From Bacillus sp. B15-48 (GTDB taxonomy: Bacteria > Bacillota > Bacilli > Bacillales > Cytobacillaceae), in the NCBI RefSeq assembly GCF_016879755.1, contig NZ_WOFU01000016.1, forward strand, positions 1 to 55,168: a DNA stretch of 55,168 bases, written 5' to 3'. Every line of letters begins with the position of its first letter. The stretch's first letter is position 1. Positions 9,010 through 18,634 of this stretch are shown here, piece by piece. The translations under genes were made by a program, and so were the position numbers. Below the pieces are notes generated by a model. It saw only the letters and a program-made list of their open reading frames with translations, was not told the origin of the DNA and made no database searches.

Positions 9010-9788
9010 AGAACTTTTTTATTTTATTTAGAAAAGAAATGAAGGAAAGTATTCGCAGTGGCAAGTGGATTTGGCTGCCGATTGTGTTAGTAATTATCGG
9101 TGTTTCACAACCAATTACGAATTACTATATGCCGCAAATTCTTGAGGCCGCCGGTAATCTCCCAGAGGGTACGGTGATCGAAATTCCGATGCCGACCGGG
9201 GAGGAAGTGTTAATTGGGACAATGTCACAATACGGAACAATCGGGACACTTTTATTTGTCTTGGCAATAATGGGTGTGATTTCTCAGGAGAGACAAAATG
9301 GTTCATTGATGCTTGTAATGGTAAGGCCAGTCAGTGCGTTTGAGTATATTTTTAGTAAATTTATCTCGCAATTATGTATTTTATTTGTTTCGCTGGTGGC
9401 AAGTTATGTTTTTACATGGTATTATACCAATTTGCTTTTTGAATACGTACCGTGGACATTAATGTTAAGCAGCTTAATGGTCTACAGTATGTGGCTAGTT
9501 TTTATAGCTGCTGTTACGATATTCTTTGGCACATTATTGCGAAATAGCGGGGGAATTGCGGGAGTGAGTGTGCTTTTGCTGGCGGCAATCAGCCTTCTTA
9601 CAACATTGTTGCCGAAATACATGGAATGGAGCCCTGGGAATCTCCGTTTAGAAGCCTCACTTATTTTATTGGAGGGAGAATGGGCAAGTTCCACTTGGTT
9701 AGTTGTTTCTAGTACGTTGGGTCTGTCGATTTTATTTCTAGGTTTAGCTGTAGTTGTGTTTAAAAGGTTTGAAAGTTTTGGTCAATGA
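9006..9788 (+). CDS. yxlG: YxlG-like ABC-2 permease
   Basis: A 260-residue ABC-2 permease with six predicted helices. A short extracytoplasmic segment after the first helix (about residues 45-75) separates it from the remaining five. The motif SQERQNGSLMLVMVRPVS is the usual cytoplasmic coupling stretch. It overlaps yxlF by ATGA and is the last gene of the sigY operon, before a terminator. Confidence 0.83.
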   Translation: MKNFFILFRKEMKESIRSGKWIWLPIVLVIIGVSQPITNYYMPQILEAAGNLPEGTVIEIPMPTGEEVLIGTMSQYGTIGTLLFVLAIMGVISQERQNGSLMLVMVRPVSAFEYIFSKFISQLCILFVSLVASYVFTWYYTNLLFEYVPWTLMLSSLMVYSMWLVFIAAVTIFFGTLLRNSGGIAGVSVLLLAAISLLTTLLPKYMEWSPGNLRLEASLILLEGEWASSTWLVVSSTLGLSILFLGLAVVVFKRFESFGQ

Positions 9789-9810
9789 AATAAAGCGATT
9801 GTATTATCGA

Positions 9811-9841
9811 ACTTTGCCTCTCTTTGGCAAGGTTTTTTTGT
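9811..9841 (+). terminator. Terminator of the sigY operon
   Basis: AACTTTGCC and GGCAAGGTT form a 9-bp stem with a 7-nt loop, followed by TTTTTT. Confidence 0.85.
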
Positions 9842-9905
9842 TTATCATTTAAGTAGATATGGTAATCTTATAAGGTGTGATTTCTTAAGGAAAGGAATTG
9901 AGCGT

Positions 9906-10727
9906 GTGTTTGAGTGGCGTAATCTTTTAAAAGGGATGATGATGGGGGCTAGCGACGTTGTCCCTGGTGTTAGTGGTGGAACAATTGCTCTATTAGTTGG
10001 GATTTACGAAAGGTTAATTGAAGCAATCAACGGCCTTTCAACAAAAGAATGGAAAAAACATGTGGTCTTCCTCATTCCAGTTGGGTTAGGGATGGGCATT
10101 GCCATTTTAACATTAAGCCATGTGATTAGCTGGTTGATTGAATTTTTCCCACAACCAACCTTTTTCTTCTTTCTAGGGCTTATTTTAGCGATTATCCCAA
10201 CGTTGCTGCGTGAAGCTAATTATAAAAAAACATTCGGCGGGATGCACTATTTGTTGTTAGTCATTGCTGCAATTGCTGTGGCAGCTACCGCTTTCATAGG
10301 CGAAGATTCAGTGACAATCATGACAAATTTGACATGGGCAGATTATCTTTTTCTTCTTTTTTCCGGATGGCTGGCAAGCTCAGCGATGATTTTGCCAGGT
10401 ATAAGCGGTTCACTAGTTTTACTATTAATGGGTGTATATATGACGGTCATGGATGCGATAAAATCCTTTCATCTTCCGATTATTATCGTTGTCGGTCTAG
10501 GAATTGTGCTAGGTCTGTTATTAACTAGCAAGCTTATTCGTTATTTGTTTATCCATTATCGTGCAGCAACCTATGCAATAATGATTGGCTTTGTAGTTGG
10601 TTCCCTTTTCGTTGTCTACCCTGGATGGCCTAATGATGTACTTCTTATGGCGATTAGTATTTTAGCGTTTTTATGTGGGTATGTGTTTGCTTATCTGTTA
10701 GGGAAAGTTGAAAGAGGAGAGTCTTAA
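9906..10727 (+). CDS. DUF368 membrane protein
   Basis: An integral membrane protein of 273 residues with eight or more helices. Two related loops give the DUF368 signature: DVVPGVSGGTIAL near residue 18 and ILPGISGSLVLLLMG near residue 162. This internal repeat suggests a re-entrant transporter fold. Members of this family and of DedA have been linked to recycling of undecaprenyl phosphate in Gram-positive bacteria, but I cannot show that here. The start is GTG at 9906 after AAAGGAATTG. It is monocistronic. Confidence 0.85.
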   Translation: MFEWRNLLKGMMMGASDVVPGVSGGTIALLVGIYERLIEAINGLSTKEWKKHVVFLIPVGLGMGIAILTLSHVISWLIEFFPQPTFFFFLGLILAIIPTLLREANYKKTFGGMHYLLLVIAAIAVAATAFIGEDSVTIMTNLTWADYLFLLFSGWLASSAMILPGISGSLVLLLMGVYMTVMDAIKSFHLPIIIVVGLGIVLGLLLTSKLIRYLFIHYRAATYAIMIGFVVGSLFVVYPGWPNDVLLMAISILAFLCGYVFAYLLGKVERGES

Positions 10728-10769
10728 TCATAAAGCGAAACTTCTCCTGAAAAAAAGAGTAAACAAATA

Positions 10770-10808
10770 TAAAAAAAGTTATCCTAAAAAAACAGGATAG
10801 CTTTTTTC
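10770..10808 (+). terminator. Terminator after the DUF368 gene
   Basis: AAAAGTTATCCT and AGGATAGCTTTT form a stem around an A-rich loop, followed by TTTTT. The A-run on the left allows some bidirectional use. Confidence 0.8.
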
Positions 10809-11010
10809 AATTTATAAATTATATATTATGAAAAGGGTTTCAAGTCCCAAACATTAGAATTTTCGATTATTAAATATGAACAAAATAAAAACTTTGTCGA
10901 AAATTGTTGATTATTTTGAGAAAAAGTATTATCATATTCAATATTATATTAAAAAAATATTCTCATAATTTATAAAAAAGTGAGAATTAAAACATACGGA
11001 GGAAAGTAAA

Positions 11011-12369
11011 ATGAAGGAAAAATTATCGTTTTCATCTTATGCAGCAATTGGAGTTATGCTATTCGCACTATTCTTTGGGGCTGGGAATTTAATTTTCCCT
11101 GCGCAATTAGGACAAAGTGCTGGTGCAAGCTTGTGGCCAGCAGTCATCGGATTTTTAATTACTGGTGTCGGCTTGCCATTACTCGGTATTTTAGCGATGA
11201 GCTTTTCAGGCAGCAAAGATTTACAGGAGCTTGGCGGAAGGGTTTCACCTGGATACGGAATCTTTTTTACAGTTTTACTTTATTTAACGATTGGGCCATT
11301 TTTTGCGGCTCCTCGTACTGGAACAGTCGCTTTTGATGTAGGGGTCTCACCTTTTATAAGTGAAGGATTTCATCAAACAGGTTTACTCATTTTTACAATC
11401 ATTTTCTTTTCAGCGTCTCTCTTGTTTTCATTAAATCCAGCAAAGATTGTACAGAACGTTGGAAAGATATTAGCTCCGGCGCTCGTTGTACTTCTTGTCG
11501 TCCTGTTACTCACAGCTATTTTTAACCCGATGGGCGAAATTCAACCTGCGACAGAAGCTTATCATACGGGTGCTTTTGTTCAAGGCTTCCTTGAAGGATA
11601 TAATACGATGGATGCATTAGCTTCTCTAGTATTCGGAATTATCGTTATTAAAGCCATTCAAGCGATGGGGGTTACATCGAAAAGTGGAATTTTAAAATCA
11701 ACAGCTAAAGCTGGTATAGTTGCTATTACCTTACTAGGAGCTATTTACGTTGGAATTGCTTATTTGGGCGCAACAAGTGTAGAAATTCTCGGAGTTGCAC
11801 CAACAGGTGGAGCTGTACTAAGTGGAGCGGTATCTCACTATTTCGGAACGATCGGCTCAATGCTATTAGCAGTAATGATCATCCTAGCTTGTTTAACGAC
11901 ATCGATTGGGTTAACCATTTCTTGTGCTGAATATTTTCATTCATTATTGCCGAAATTTAGTTATAAATCACTTGTCATTTTCTTCTCAACGATTACTTTT
12001 GTAATTGCTAACTTTGGATTGGCGAATATCATTACCTTCTCTATCCCAGTATTGATGTTCTTATATCCACTTGCGATCGTTCTAATGCTTTTAGCTTTCT
12101 TGTCACCATTATTTAATCATTCGCAAGTAGTGTATGTTGCTACGATTGCGGTTACTTTTATTATAAGTTTGTTTGACGGACTAAAAGTGTTTTGTGACTT
12201 ATTAGGAATTGAGTATTTCGGGTGGATGGCTGCAGTTGTCAACTTCTACGATCAAGTATTGCCATTGTATAACCAAGGTTTAGGATGGTTGCTTCCAGCT
12301 TTAATCGTCATCATAATTACAGGTGTTATTACTCGAATTCAAGAGTTTTCGACGGTAAAAGTAAACTAA
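11011..12369 (+). CDS. brnQ: Branched-chain amino acid carrier (LIVCS family)
   Basis: A sodium-coupled symporter for leucine, isoleucine and valine at the cytoplasmic membrane. It has 452 residues and about twelve helices. The N-terminal signature FFGAGNLIFPAQLG with SAGASLWPAVIGF is typical of BrnQ. An AGGAGG-type site (GGAGGAAAG) precedes the ATG. The upstream 200 bp is AT-rich and holds no T-box or other recognisable leader. It stands alone between two terminators. Confidence 0.92.
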   Translation: MKEKLSFSSYAAIGVMLFALFFGAGNLIFPAQLGQSAGASLWPAVIGFLITGVGLPLLGILAMSFSGSKDLQELGGRVSPGYGIFFTVLLYLTIGPFFAAPRTGTVAFDVGVSPFISEGFHQTGLLIFTIIFFSASLLFSLNPAKIVQNVGKILAPALVVLLVVLLLTAIFNPMGEIQPATEAYHTGAFVQGFLEGYNTMDALASLVFGIIVIKAIQAMGVTSKSGILKSTAKAGIVAITLLGAIYVGIAYLGATSVEILGVAPTGGAVLSGAVSHYFGTIGSMLLAVMIILACLTTSIGLTISCAEYFHSLLPKFSYKSLVIFFSTITFVIANFGLANIITFSIPVLMFLYPLAIVLMLLAFLSPLFNHSQVVYVATIAVTFIISLFDGLKVFCDLLGIEYFGWMAAVVNFYDQVLPLYNQGLGWLLPALIVIIITGVITRIQEFSTVKVN

Positions 12370-12380
12370 ATCGATTGATG

Positions 12381-12418
12381 AAACAGGGTTCCTTAGTTTA
12401 TAGGAATCCTGTTTTTTT
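12381..12418 (+). terminator. Terminator of brnQ
   Basis: AAACAGGGTTCC and GGAATCCTGTTT form a stem, followed by a T run. Confidence 0.85.
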
Positions 12419-12589
12419 ATTTAGGAATAATTTTAGAGCATTGCTGTGAGCGGAAAAAGATGTTAGACGGTGTTTGTTTGCTTAGCTCTTTAAAAAACGG
12501 TGTATTGTTCAGTTGGATAGCTTGAGGAGAAGTGTTACAATTGCAAAGAATCAAAAAAGGTGTAAAAAAACCATTTAGGGGGCGGCTAT

Positions 12590-13039
12590 ATGTTACTTGA
12601 ATATGCCCTTGTGTTTCTTGGAGCTGCGATTCCTTGGTTTGAAATAGGCTTAGTTATTCCGCTTGGAATTATTATGGGATTGTCTCCGTTTTGGGTGATG
12701 TTTTTAGCTTTTATAGGCAATTTAAGTACCGTCATTCCGCTTATTTTGGCGTTTGCGAAAGTGCAGGATTGGTATGCAAATAGGCAAGAAAAAAAGGGGG
12801 AAGCGTCTTCGAAACGAAGTGAACGTGCGAAAAAGGTGTGGAATAAGTATGGTTTGCCAGGCTTAGCCTTTTTAGGACCGATTTTGACGGGGATTCATAT
12901 TGCCACATTCATCGGAATGTCCTTAGGTGCATCAAAGAGGTGGACTTTTATTTGGATGACGGCGAGCCTTGCATTATGGACGCTGATCTTTGGAGTTGTG
13001 ACCATGCTTGGGTTTGATTTATTTGTACATTATCGCTAA
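12590..13039 (+). CDS. Putative small multi-drug export protein (COG2426)
   Basis: A 149-residue membrane protein with three or four helices and a central basic cytoplasmic loop (about residues 66-85, rich in Lys and Arg). The pattern PWFEIGLVIPLGI near residue 15 and GLAFLGPILTGIH near residue 92 is characteristic of the family named small multi-drug export protein. Transport of drugs is an annotation inherited by the family, not something the sequence shows. It has a GGGGGCGG site 6 nt before the ATG. Confidence 0.8.
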   Translation: MLLEYALVFLGAAIPWFEIGLVIPLGIIMGLSPFWVMFLAFIGNLSTVIPLILAFAKVQDWYANRQEKKGEASSKRSERAKKVWNKYGLPGLAFLGPILTGIHIATFIGMSLGASKRWTFIWMTASLALWTLIFGVVTMLGFDLFVHYR

Positions 13040-13119
13040 AGCTCGGATTGAAAGTGGGGGAAGAAGGAATTGGAAACCCTTCCTCTCTCACTGTTGTTAT
13101 TCGTCGTTCTCCTCTAGAT

Positions 13120-14244
13120 TTATCGCAGATTAACTGGCAGCTTTATTAATAAATCCACGACTTTGTTAATTTCCTCTTCGGTAGTATATCTTCCTAAACT
13201 AAATCGAACGGCGCCCATTCCAACGGATTCTTCAACGCCCATTGCCTTTAAAACGGGGGATAAAGAAACTTCACCAGCATGGCAAGCCGAGCCGGTAGAG
13301 GCGGCAATCATTGGTATGGATGCAAGGATATCTTGGCCAACTCTTTTTTCAAAATTAATATTTAACGTATTTGGCAGACGCTCTATCGGGTGTCCATTAA
13401 GCGATACTTGCGGAATTTGCTGTAGTTGGTTCCAAAATTTATCTCTTAACTGTTTAATTCTGCTATTTTCAGCCTCATTCTCTTTAGCTAATTCACAAGC
13501 CCTTCCTAAACCAACAGCCAAGACGATATTTTCTGTACCTGCTCTTCGTCCGCTTTCATGACCTGCACCGTGAATTAGAGGCTCAATGTCGATTCCTTTG
13601 CGAATATACAAAGCTCCAATCCCTTTAGGTGCATATACTTTGTGGCCGGCAATCGTTAAAAAATCAATTTGAAGGAGATTAACATCAATCGGTACTTTTC
13701 CAATCGATTGAGAAGCATCTGTATGGAATAAGACGTTATGCCTTTTGGCAATTTGACCAATCTCTTCGATTGGTTGAATAGTTCCGACTTCATTGTTTGA
13801 ATGCATAACAGAAATTAAGATTGTTTGCTCTGTGATGCTTTTTTCAATATGATCAGGGTCCACCCGGCCCAACGAATCGACATCAAGATAAGTAATTTTC
13901 GCCCCGAGTTTTTCTAGGAATTTACAGGGATTTAAAATGGCAGGATGCTCTATTTTTGTGGTGATTATATGGTTCCCTTTCTCTTTAAGGGAATGGTAAA
14001 CACCTTTTAACACATGGTTATTCGATTCACTGCCTCCACTCGTAAAAACAATCTCGTCCGCATGGCAATTTAATAACGATGCCACTTGTTTCCGTGCGTT
14101 CTCAACGGCTAGCTTGGCATCGATTCCGGCGAAATGAAGAGCGGATGGGTTTCCATAAAATCCCTCTAAATAAGGCGACATTGCCTCCTTAACTTCAGGT
14201 GCAATCGGTGTGCTAGCATTATAATCAAGATATATTTGTTGCAA
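13120..14244 (-). CDS. Cysteine desulfurase (NifS/IscS family)
   Basis: A pyridoxal phosphate enzyme of 374 residues that removes sulfur from cysteine as a persulfide. The cofactor-contacting His100 and Asp176, the Schiff-base lysine in AGHKVYAPKG (Lys202) and the catalytic cysteine in STGSACHAGE (Cys321) are all present. Translation starts at TTG, 8 nt after AGGAG. There is no sulfur acceptor (nifU, thiI, mnmA or suf genes) next to it. A CHAG rather than CSSG loop places it outside the commonest IscS group, so its acceptor is open. It is divergent from the two-component operon across 250 bp. Confidence 0.9.
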   Translation of the reverse strand: MQQIYLDYNASTPIAPEVKEAMSPYLEGFYGNPSALHFAGIDAKLAVENARKQVASLLNCHADEIVFTSGGSESNNHVLKGVYHSLKEKGNHIITTKIEHPAILNPCKFLEKLGAKITYLDVDSLGRVDPDHIEKSITEQTILISVMHSNNEVGTIQPIEEIGQIAKRHNVLFHTDASQSIGKVPIDVNLLQIDFLTIAGHKVYAPKGIGALYIRKGIDIEPLIHGAGHESGRRAGTENIVLAVGLGRACELAKENEAENSRIKQLRDKFWNQLQQIPQVSLNGHPIERLPNTLNINFEKRVGQDILASIPMIAASTGSACHAGEVSLSPVLKAMGVEESVGMGAVRFSLGRYTTEEEINKVVDLLIKLPVNLR

Positions 14245-14491
14245 ATAGAATCACTCCTAGTCATGGATAATTTGTTATTACGAGATTGCTCGTTCGCATG
14301 CATTTTTTAAAAACTCTTCCCTTTCATCTTAATACATTTGAAAATAATGGTGAAATGAAATATAGAATTAACGATTGTTCAGAGAAAGTTAAAATGAATC
14401 GTTTACTTCTTAAAAATCAATTATAAAGAAAGTATAAAATTGGCTGAAATTCCCTTTAATCATGCTAAATTTATCTACAGGAGGAAGTCAT

Positions 14492-15196
14492 ATGAATTCG
14501 CGAATATTACTTGTTGAAGATGACCCTGAGATTGCGCGCGTTGTCAGGGACTTGTTATTACGGGAAGGCTTTGAGGTCACTTGGGCAACGACGGGTTTAG
14601 AAGGCTGGGAGGACTTTCAAACGGCAAACTATGATCTCGTTTTAGTGGACCTGATGTTACCTGAAATGGATGGCTTTACATTATGTAAAAATATCCGTTG
14701 GAAAAGTGACGTTCCAATTATGATTATTAGTGCTCGAAAAGAGGATGAAGACAAAGTTGAGGGCCTTCAACTTGGTGCTGATGATTATCTATCAAAACCG
14801 TTTAGCTTAATCGAGCTAAAAGCACGTGTCGAATCATTGCTTCGCCGCTGGCGGCGTTATAATGGTCAATTAACAGAAGACGTTAAAAAAACTGAATATG
14901 CAAATGGATTGATCATTTATTGGGATCAACATAAGGTGATCCGAAATGGGAGAGAGATCCTTTTAACAGGAAAAGAATTTGATTTATTGAAAGTTTTATC
15001 GGAGAATCTCCAGGTAACTTTTTCAAAAAGTGAACTATATCAACATGTTTGGCAGCAACTAGATGTATCCGACCTGCATACGGTAACCGTTCATATTAAA
15101 TCATTAAGAGAGAAGCTTGAAGATCCGATTAAGAATCCATATTTTATTCAAACGGTTTGGGGAAAAGGGTATCGGTTTATAGGAGAACCGTTGTGA
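14492..15196 (+). CDS. OmpR/PhoB family response regulator
   Basis: A transcription factor of 234 residues. Its receiver domain (1-115) has the acidic pocket Glu9-Asp10-Asp11, phospho-acceptor Asp53 and the KPF lysine near residue 102. A winged-helix DNA-binding domain (about 130-232) ends in the usual VWGKGYRF. The start is the ATG at 14492 after CAGGAGGAAG; an in-frame ATG at 14462 lacks a site. It is the first gene of a three-gene unit, overlapping the kinase gene by 4 nt. The signal is unknown. Confidence 0.93.
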   Translation: MNSRILLVEDDPEIARVVRDLLLREGFEVTWATTGLEGWEDFQTANYDLVLVDLMLPEMDGFTLCKNIRWKSDVPIMIISARKEDEDKVEGLQLGADDYLSKPFSLIELKARVESLLRRWRRYNGQLTEDVKKTEYANGLIIYWDQHKVIRNGREILLTGKEFDLLKVLSENLQVTFSKSELYQHVWQQLDVSDLHTVTVHIKSLREKLEDPIKNPYFIQTVWGKGYRFIGEPL

Positions 15197-16671
15197 AGAT
15201 AAAGACTTGGTTGTTATTGTCCTATTTTATTGTGATGATCCTTCCTCTGGCCGCTGTATATGTTTTGTTTGCCTGGATTCAATCCTATCATAATGATCAA
15301 AAAGTTTCCGAGTATTTTCAAATGACCGGAAAGTTGCAGACGATTATTTCGGTCCTTGATAACCCTGATTTATACAAGCCGAACATCGAGCGACCAGATG
15401 TAGACCAGCTCGTTCATTCAGAAGTTTCAATTGCCCTGTTTAATCCAAATGGTCTTGTTCTCTATTCATCGGATCCGGCTGCTGTGCCAATACAATTTGC
15501 CCTAAATAAAGAAGCACTATATGAAAACTTATATTCGCTTGAACAAGGGTATCGTAGTTTTGACTATAAGCAACCTGTGTTCGCACAAAATGAGCTTGTC
15601 GGTTTCTTCGAAGTACAACTTGCTAGGGAGGAATGGGTCACAGGTGTCGAAAATCGAAGTTGGTATATATTAGGTTTATTTATCATGATTTTTGCACTGA
15701 TTTTTTTGGTGGTAGCTGTCTTAGTTAATCGAAAATTAAATAAAAGATTAAAAGAGTTAATGGGGCAAATGACCTCATTTGCCAATGATCAAGTCATTAA
15801 CGAGACTCCCATGAAAAAAGATGAAATTGGCGAACTTACGGCCCATTTTTATGCAATGAAAAAGCAAATTGAAGCCGCTAGAGAGGCAATTGAAAAACAA
15901 CAACAAGAAAAAGAGTATATGATTGCAACCATCTCACATGATCTGAAAACACCATTAACTTCGATTCGTGCCTATGCTGAGCTACTTACACCAGAGCAGA
16001 AACAATCAGACTATCAACAGCTAGAGTACCGAACGATCATCATCGAAAAAGCCAATTACATGAAGCAAATGCTAGACGATTTATTAATGTACACTCTGTT
16101 GCAGTCACCAACATATGAGTTGGAGTTCGTTGAAGTTGATGGCAGTGAATTTTTTGAAATGCTTGTAGAAGATTACGAACCTCTATGTAAAAACAAAAAG
16201 CTTCAGTTGGCCGTTCATTGTCAAGTAACCGGAAATTACGAATTAAATCCGAAACAAATGATGCGGGTTGCAGATAACTTGGTGAGTAATGCAATTCAAC
16301 ATAGTGAGATTGGCGGGCAACTATGGATTGGGGCTTTTTCTAGTAATCTGTCAAAACCAGGCTGGCTGTTTGATTTTATGAAAGATTCGGAGCTGTTAAA
16401 AGCCCCAAATAGTGTGTTTTTTATCGTTCAAAATAGAGGCAAGGGGATTCCTAAAGATAAAATCGTTCATTTGTTTGAACCGCTATTCCAGGTTGATCAG
16501 GCACGTAGCAAAAGAGATGCTCGGGGTACAGGTTTAGGTCTTAGTATTACAAAGCAAGTCATTGAAAAACATCATGGCACTGTCCAAGTGTTCTCGCATG
16601 AAGAAATAGGGACATGTGTTGTTTGTAGGTTACCTAAAATAAAAAAAGAAGGTGTATGTAATGAATTTTAA
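15193..16671 (+). CDS. Two-component sensor histidine kinase
   Basis: A membrane kinase of 492 residues starting at GTG (15193), 7 nt after AGGAG. Domains in order: TM1 (about 5-27), extracytoplasmic sensor (28-155), TM2 (about 157-180), HAMP (181-235), HisKA with phospho-acceptor in ATISHDLKTPLTSIRAY (about 250-315), and HATPase_c with NLVSNAIQHS, GKGIP and GTGLGLSI. It overlaps the response regulator by GTGA and the following lipoprotein by 11 nt. The lipoprotein is therefore likely to be part of the same sensory or stress response (inference). Confidence 0.93.
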   Translation: MKIKTWLLLSYFIVMILPLAAVYVLFAWIQSYHNDQKVSEYFQMTGKLQTIISVLDNPDLYKPNIERPDVDQLVHSEVSIALFNPNGLVLYSSDPAAVPIQFALNKEALYENLYSLEQGYRSFDYKQPVFAQNELVGFFEVQLAREEWVTGVENRSWYILGLFIMIFALIFLVVAVLVNRKLNKRLKELMGQMTSFANDQVINETPMKKDEIGELTAHFYAMKKQIEAAREAIEKQQQEKEYMIATISHDLKTPLTSIRAYAELLTPEQKQSDYQQLEYRTIIIEKANYMKQMLDDLLMYTLLQSPTYELEFVEVDGSEFFEMLVEDYEPLCKNKKLQLAVHCQVTGNYELNPKQMMRVADNLVSNAIQHSEIGGQLWIGAFSSNLSKPGWLFDFMKDSELLKAPNSVFFIVQNRGKGIPKDKIVHLFEPLFQVDQARSKRDARGTGLGLSITKQVIEKHHGTVQVFSHEEIGTCVVCRLPKIKKEGVCNEF

Positions 16672-17761
16672 ACAATTAGCTGGAATAATCAGTTTAATAG
16701 GAGTGATGATGATGACGATTTTTGGCTGTTCCTCTGATTCGGTGAACCAGTTTACCCCGGAACAAGTGATTAGCAATGCATTAGAAGAACCAGAAGGCCT
16801 AGGAACTTATTATGCAGAAGCGGCAATGACGACGAAGGAGCAAGGAGTAGAGGCCGAGAAACTAGTGTTGAAAGAATGGGTAAGTAAGGAAGGGAAAAGA
16901 CGTACGGAAACAGAAAATGCGGATGGAAGTAACGTGAACATCGCCGTTAATGATGGCACAAAATTGATTAGTTACCAACCTGAGATTAATAAAGCCTTTG
17001 TCATCGAAAGCGAAGATCTTTTCCCTTTAAATAATGTTTCACCTAAGGAACAGGCAGAGCAATTATTAAAATTGACCCGTGATACACATGAGGTGACATT
17101 AAACGGAGAAGAGGAAATAGCTGGTCGCATGGCGTATCATATTATCGCAAAGGCTGAAGCAGAAAACTCTTTATTTGGAGATCAGGAACTTTGGATTGAT
17201 AAGGAAAACTGGTTTGTGTTGAAAATATACTCAAAATCAGGAAATTCAGAAGTGGAAATGGTGTATACGAAGATTGAGTTTGATGCCGATATTGCTGATG
17301 ATATCTTTGCTCTTCAGTTACCTGAAGATGCTGAAATTGAAAATCTCGAGGACATAAACAATACAAGTGAAGTGACGCTTGCTGAGGCAGCAACAAGCCT
17401 TGATGGAGAATTTCTCTATTTCCCTGAAGTTGAAGGCTTGGTAATTTCTAATGTCGAATTGACTCGTTTGCAAGGCGAAATAAACCGAAATGAAGTAGCA
17501 ATCGATTATGAGAAAGATGGCTTACCAGCGTTCATGATGAGCGTATTTCCAACTCAAGAGGAATTCTCTGAAGGCGAAGGCTTTCCAGGTGAACAGAAAA
17601 CAACAGTACGTGATCAAAAGGCTTCTTATATGGAAATGAATGATTTCCGTATGCTTAACTGGCAGGAAAACGATTTAACTTATTCCATTATTCTTATTGA
17701 TCCTACCTTGACGATCGATCAGTTAAAAGAACGAACTGAGACGATGATTCCTGTAAATTAA
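16661..17761 (+). CDS. LolA-like lipoprotein in two-component operon
   Basis: A secreted lipoprotein of 366 residues. Its signal peptide ends in IFGC (lipidated Cys23). Residues ~40-220 resemble the LolA/RseB-type fold seen in YdcC-like Bacillus lipoproteins, and a second domain (~245-366) may belong to the DUF4367 type. The ATG at 16661 lies 8 nt after AGAAGG inside the kinase gene. Translational coupling to a kinase suggests a signalling or envelope-stress role, possibly as accessory sensor. I do not recognise a substrate. Confidence 0.75.
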   Translation: MNFKQLAGIISLIGVMMMTIFGCSSDSVNQFTPEQVISNALEEPEGLGTYYAEAAMTTKEQGVEAEKLVLKEWVSKEGKRRTETENADGSNVNIAVNDGTKLISYQPEINKAFVIESEDLFPLNNVSPKEQAEQLLKLTRDTHEVTLNGEEEIAGRMAYHIIAKAEAENSLFGDQELWIDKENWFVLKIYSKSGNSEVEMVYTKIEFDADIADDIFALQLPEDAEIENLEDINNTSEVTLAEAATSLDGEFLYFPEVEGLVISNVELTRLQGEINRNEVAIDYEKDGLPAFMMSVFPTQEEFSEGEGFPGEQKTTVRDQKASYMEMNDFRMLNWQENDLTYSIILIDPTLTIDQLKERTETMIPVN

Positions 17762-17844
17762 ATAAGCTAAATCACTAAAACGGTTTGATTAAAAACATTT
17801 TTGCGTTCTCAATTAATATCCGCTAATGAGTTTTAACAAATAAA

Positions 17845-17877
17845 GACCCAGAAAAGGCTGAGGTTCTTTTCTGGGTC
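17845..17877. terminator. Hairpin terminator after the lipoprotein gene
   Basis: Perfect 12-base arms GACCCAGAAAAG and CTTTTCTGGGTC with a 9-nt loop, 85 nt after the lipoprotein stop. The flanks are only moderately T-rich on each side. Confidence 0.65.
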
Positions 17878-18195
17878 CATTTAAAGTTTTGTACTAGTAA
17901 GTTAAATGTGTTCTTTACATGATAAATAGTACCGGCCCCACCTACGCCAAATACCATGGTAGCCACGCATGCCACCCGCCTGTAATCATTATAATTGAAA
18001 ACGCTTCCAGATAGCAATGAAAATGCTTTGACAAATTTCGCACTAATTATCCAGAGATTGTGAAAACGTCGTGACGAATAGGACGATTGAATGATGTGAC
18101 ATATTTTGTTTAGATTTTCCCTCATTTTTTCTAAAATACATATGTTACCGTTATGTTAATGGCGGAAAATCTTTTTAGGAAAAGAGGTCTTAAAT
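17878..18195. other. Non-coding stretch, no convincing gene
   Basis: About 320 bp with no supported gene. An open frame on the minus strand has no ribosome binding site and runs into the hairpin at 17845-17877. The last 50 bp (ATGTTACCGTTATGTTAAT) may hold the promoter of the YgbA-like gene, but no clear -35/-10 pair is visible. Confidence 0.5.
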
Positions 18196-18516
18196 ATGGG
18201 GAATAATAGGAATAATGGTCCAAATATCCTGAAAGAAAAAGAAACCGTTTTGAAGATGATTATGATATATTGTCGAAAGAAGCACCTTAGTCATGAATTA
18301 TGTTCAGAGTGTATAGATCTAAAAAATTACGCCCATAAAAGACTTTCTCTCTGTCCATATGGTGAAAATAAAGGTGCCTGTTCCAATTGTTCGGTCCATT
18401 GCTACAAAATAGTATATAGTGAGCGGATAAACAAAGTGATGCGCTATTCCGGTCCATGGATGCTTGCCTATCATCCGATCTATTCGGTAAAACATCTATT
18501 AGATAGAGGAAAATGA
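18196..18516 (+). CDS. YgbA-like, nitrous oxide-stimulated promoter family protein
   Basis: A 106-residue soluble protein with seven cysteines: Cys30, then CSEC, CPYG, CSNCSVHC. This matches the YgbA_NO family, named because the Escherichia coli gene responds to NO. The cysteine pattern suggests a metal or iron-sulfur site. GGTCTTAAAT precedes the ATG, a weak ribosome binding site. Expression under nitrosative or anaerobic conditions is an inference from the family. An Fnr-type box is found elsewhere in this window but not here. Confidence 0.82.
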   Translation: MGNNRNNGPNILKEKETVLKMIMIYCRKKHLSHELCSECIDLKNYAHKRLSLCPYGENKGACSNCSVHCYKIVYSERINKVMRYSGPWMLAYHPIYSVKHLLDRGK

Positions 18517-18634
18517 TCTCTCCCCTTGTTTAAATGTTCACAAAATATATAATACATTTAGGATTTAAGGATTTAAATTTACTCATACTATTAGGTAAGG
18601 TCTAAACTATATCGTTTGGAAGAAGGATTTTATT

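Noticed and set aside
10809-11010. T-box or other leader upstream of brnQ
   Set aside because: No specifier loop, AG-rich or TGGNACCGCG element is visible in the AT-rich 200 bp.
13163-13561. Long antisense frame in the cysteine desulfurase gene
   Set aside because: It is a shadow frame opposite a well-supported coding sequence.
17996-18009. Possible cre (CcpA) site TGAAAACGCTTCCA
   Set aside because: It has one mismatch in a low-information match and no carbon-catabolic gene follows.
17823-18125. Minus-strand open frame of 100 codons
   Set aside because: There is no Shine-Dalgarno, it contains a terminator hairpin near its end and its composition is not protein-like.
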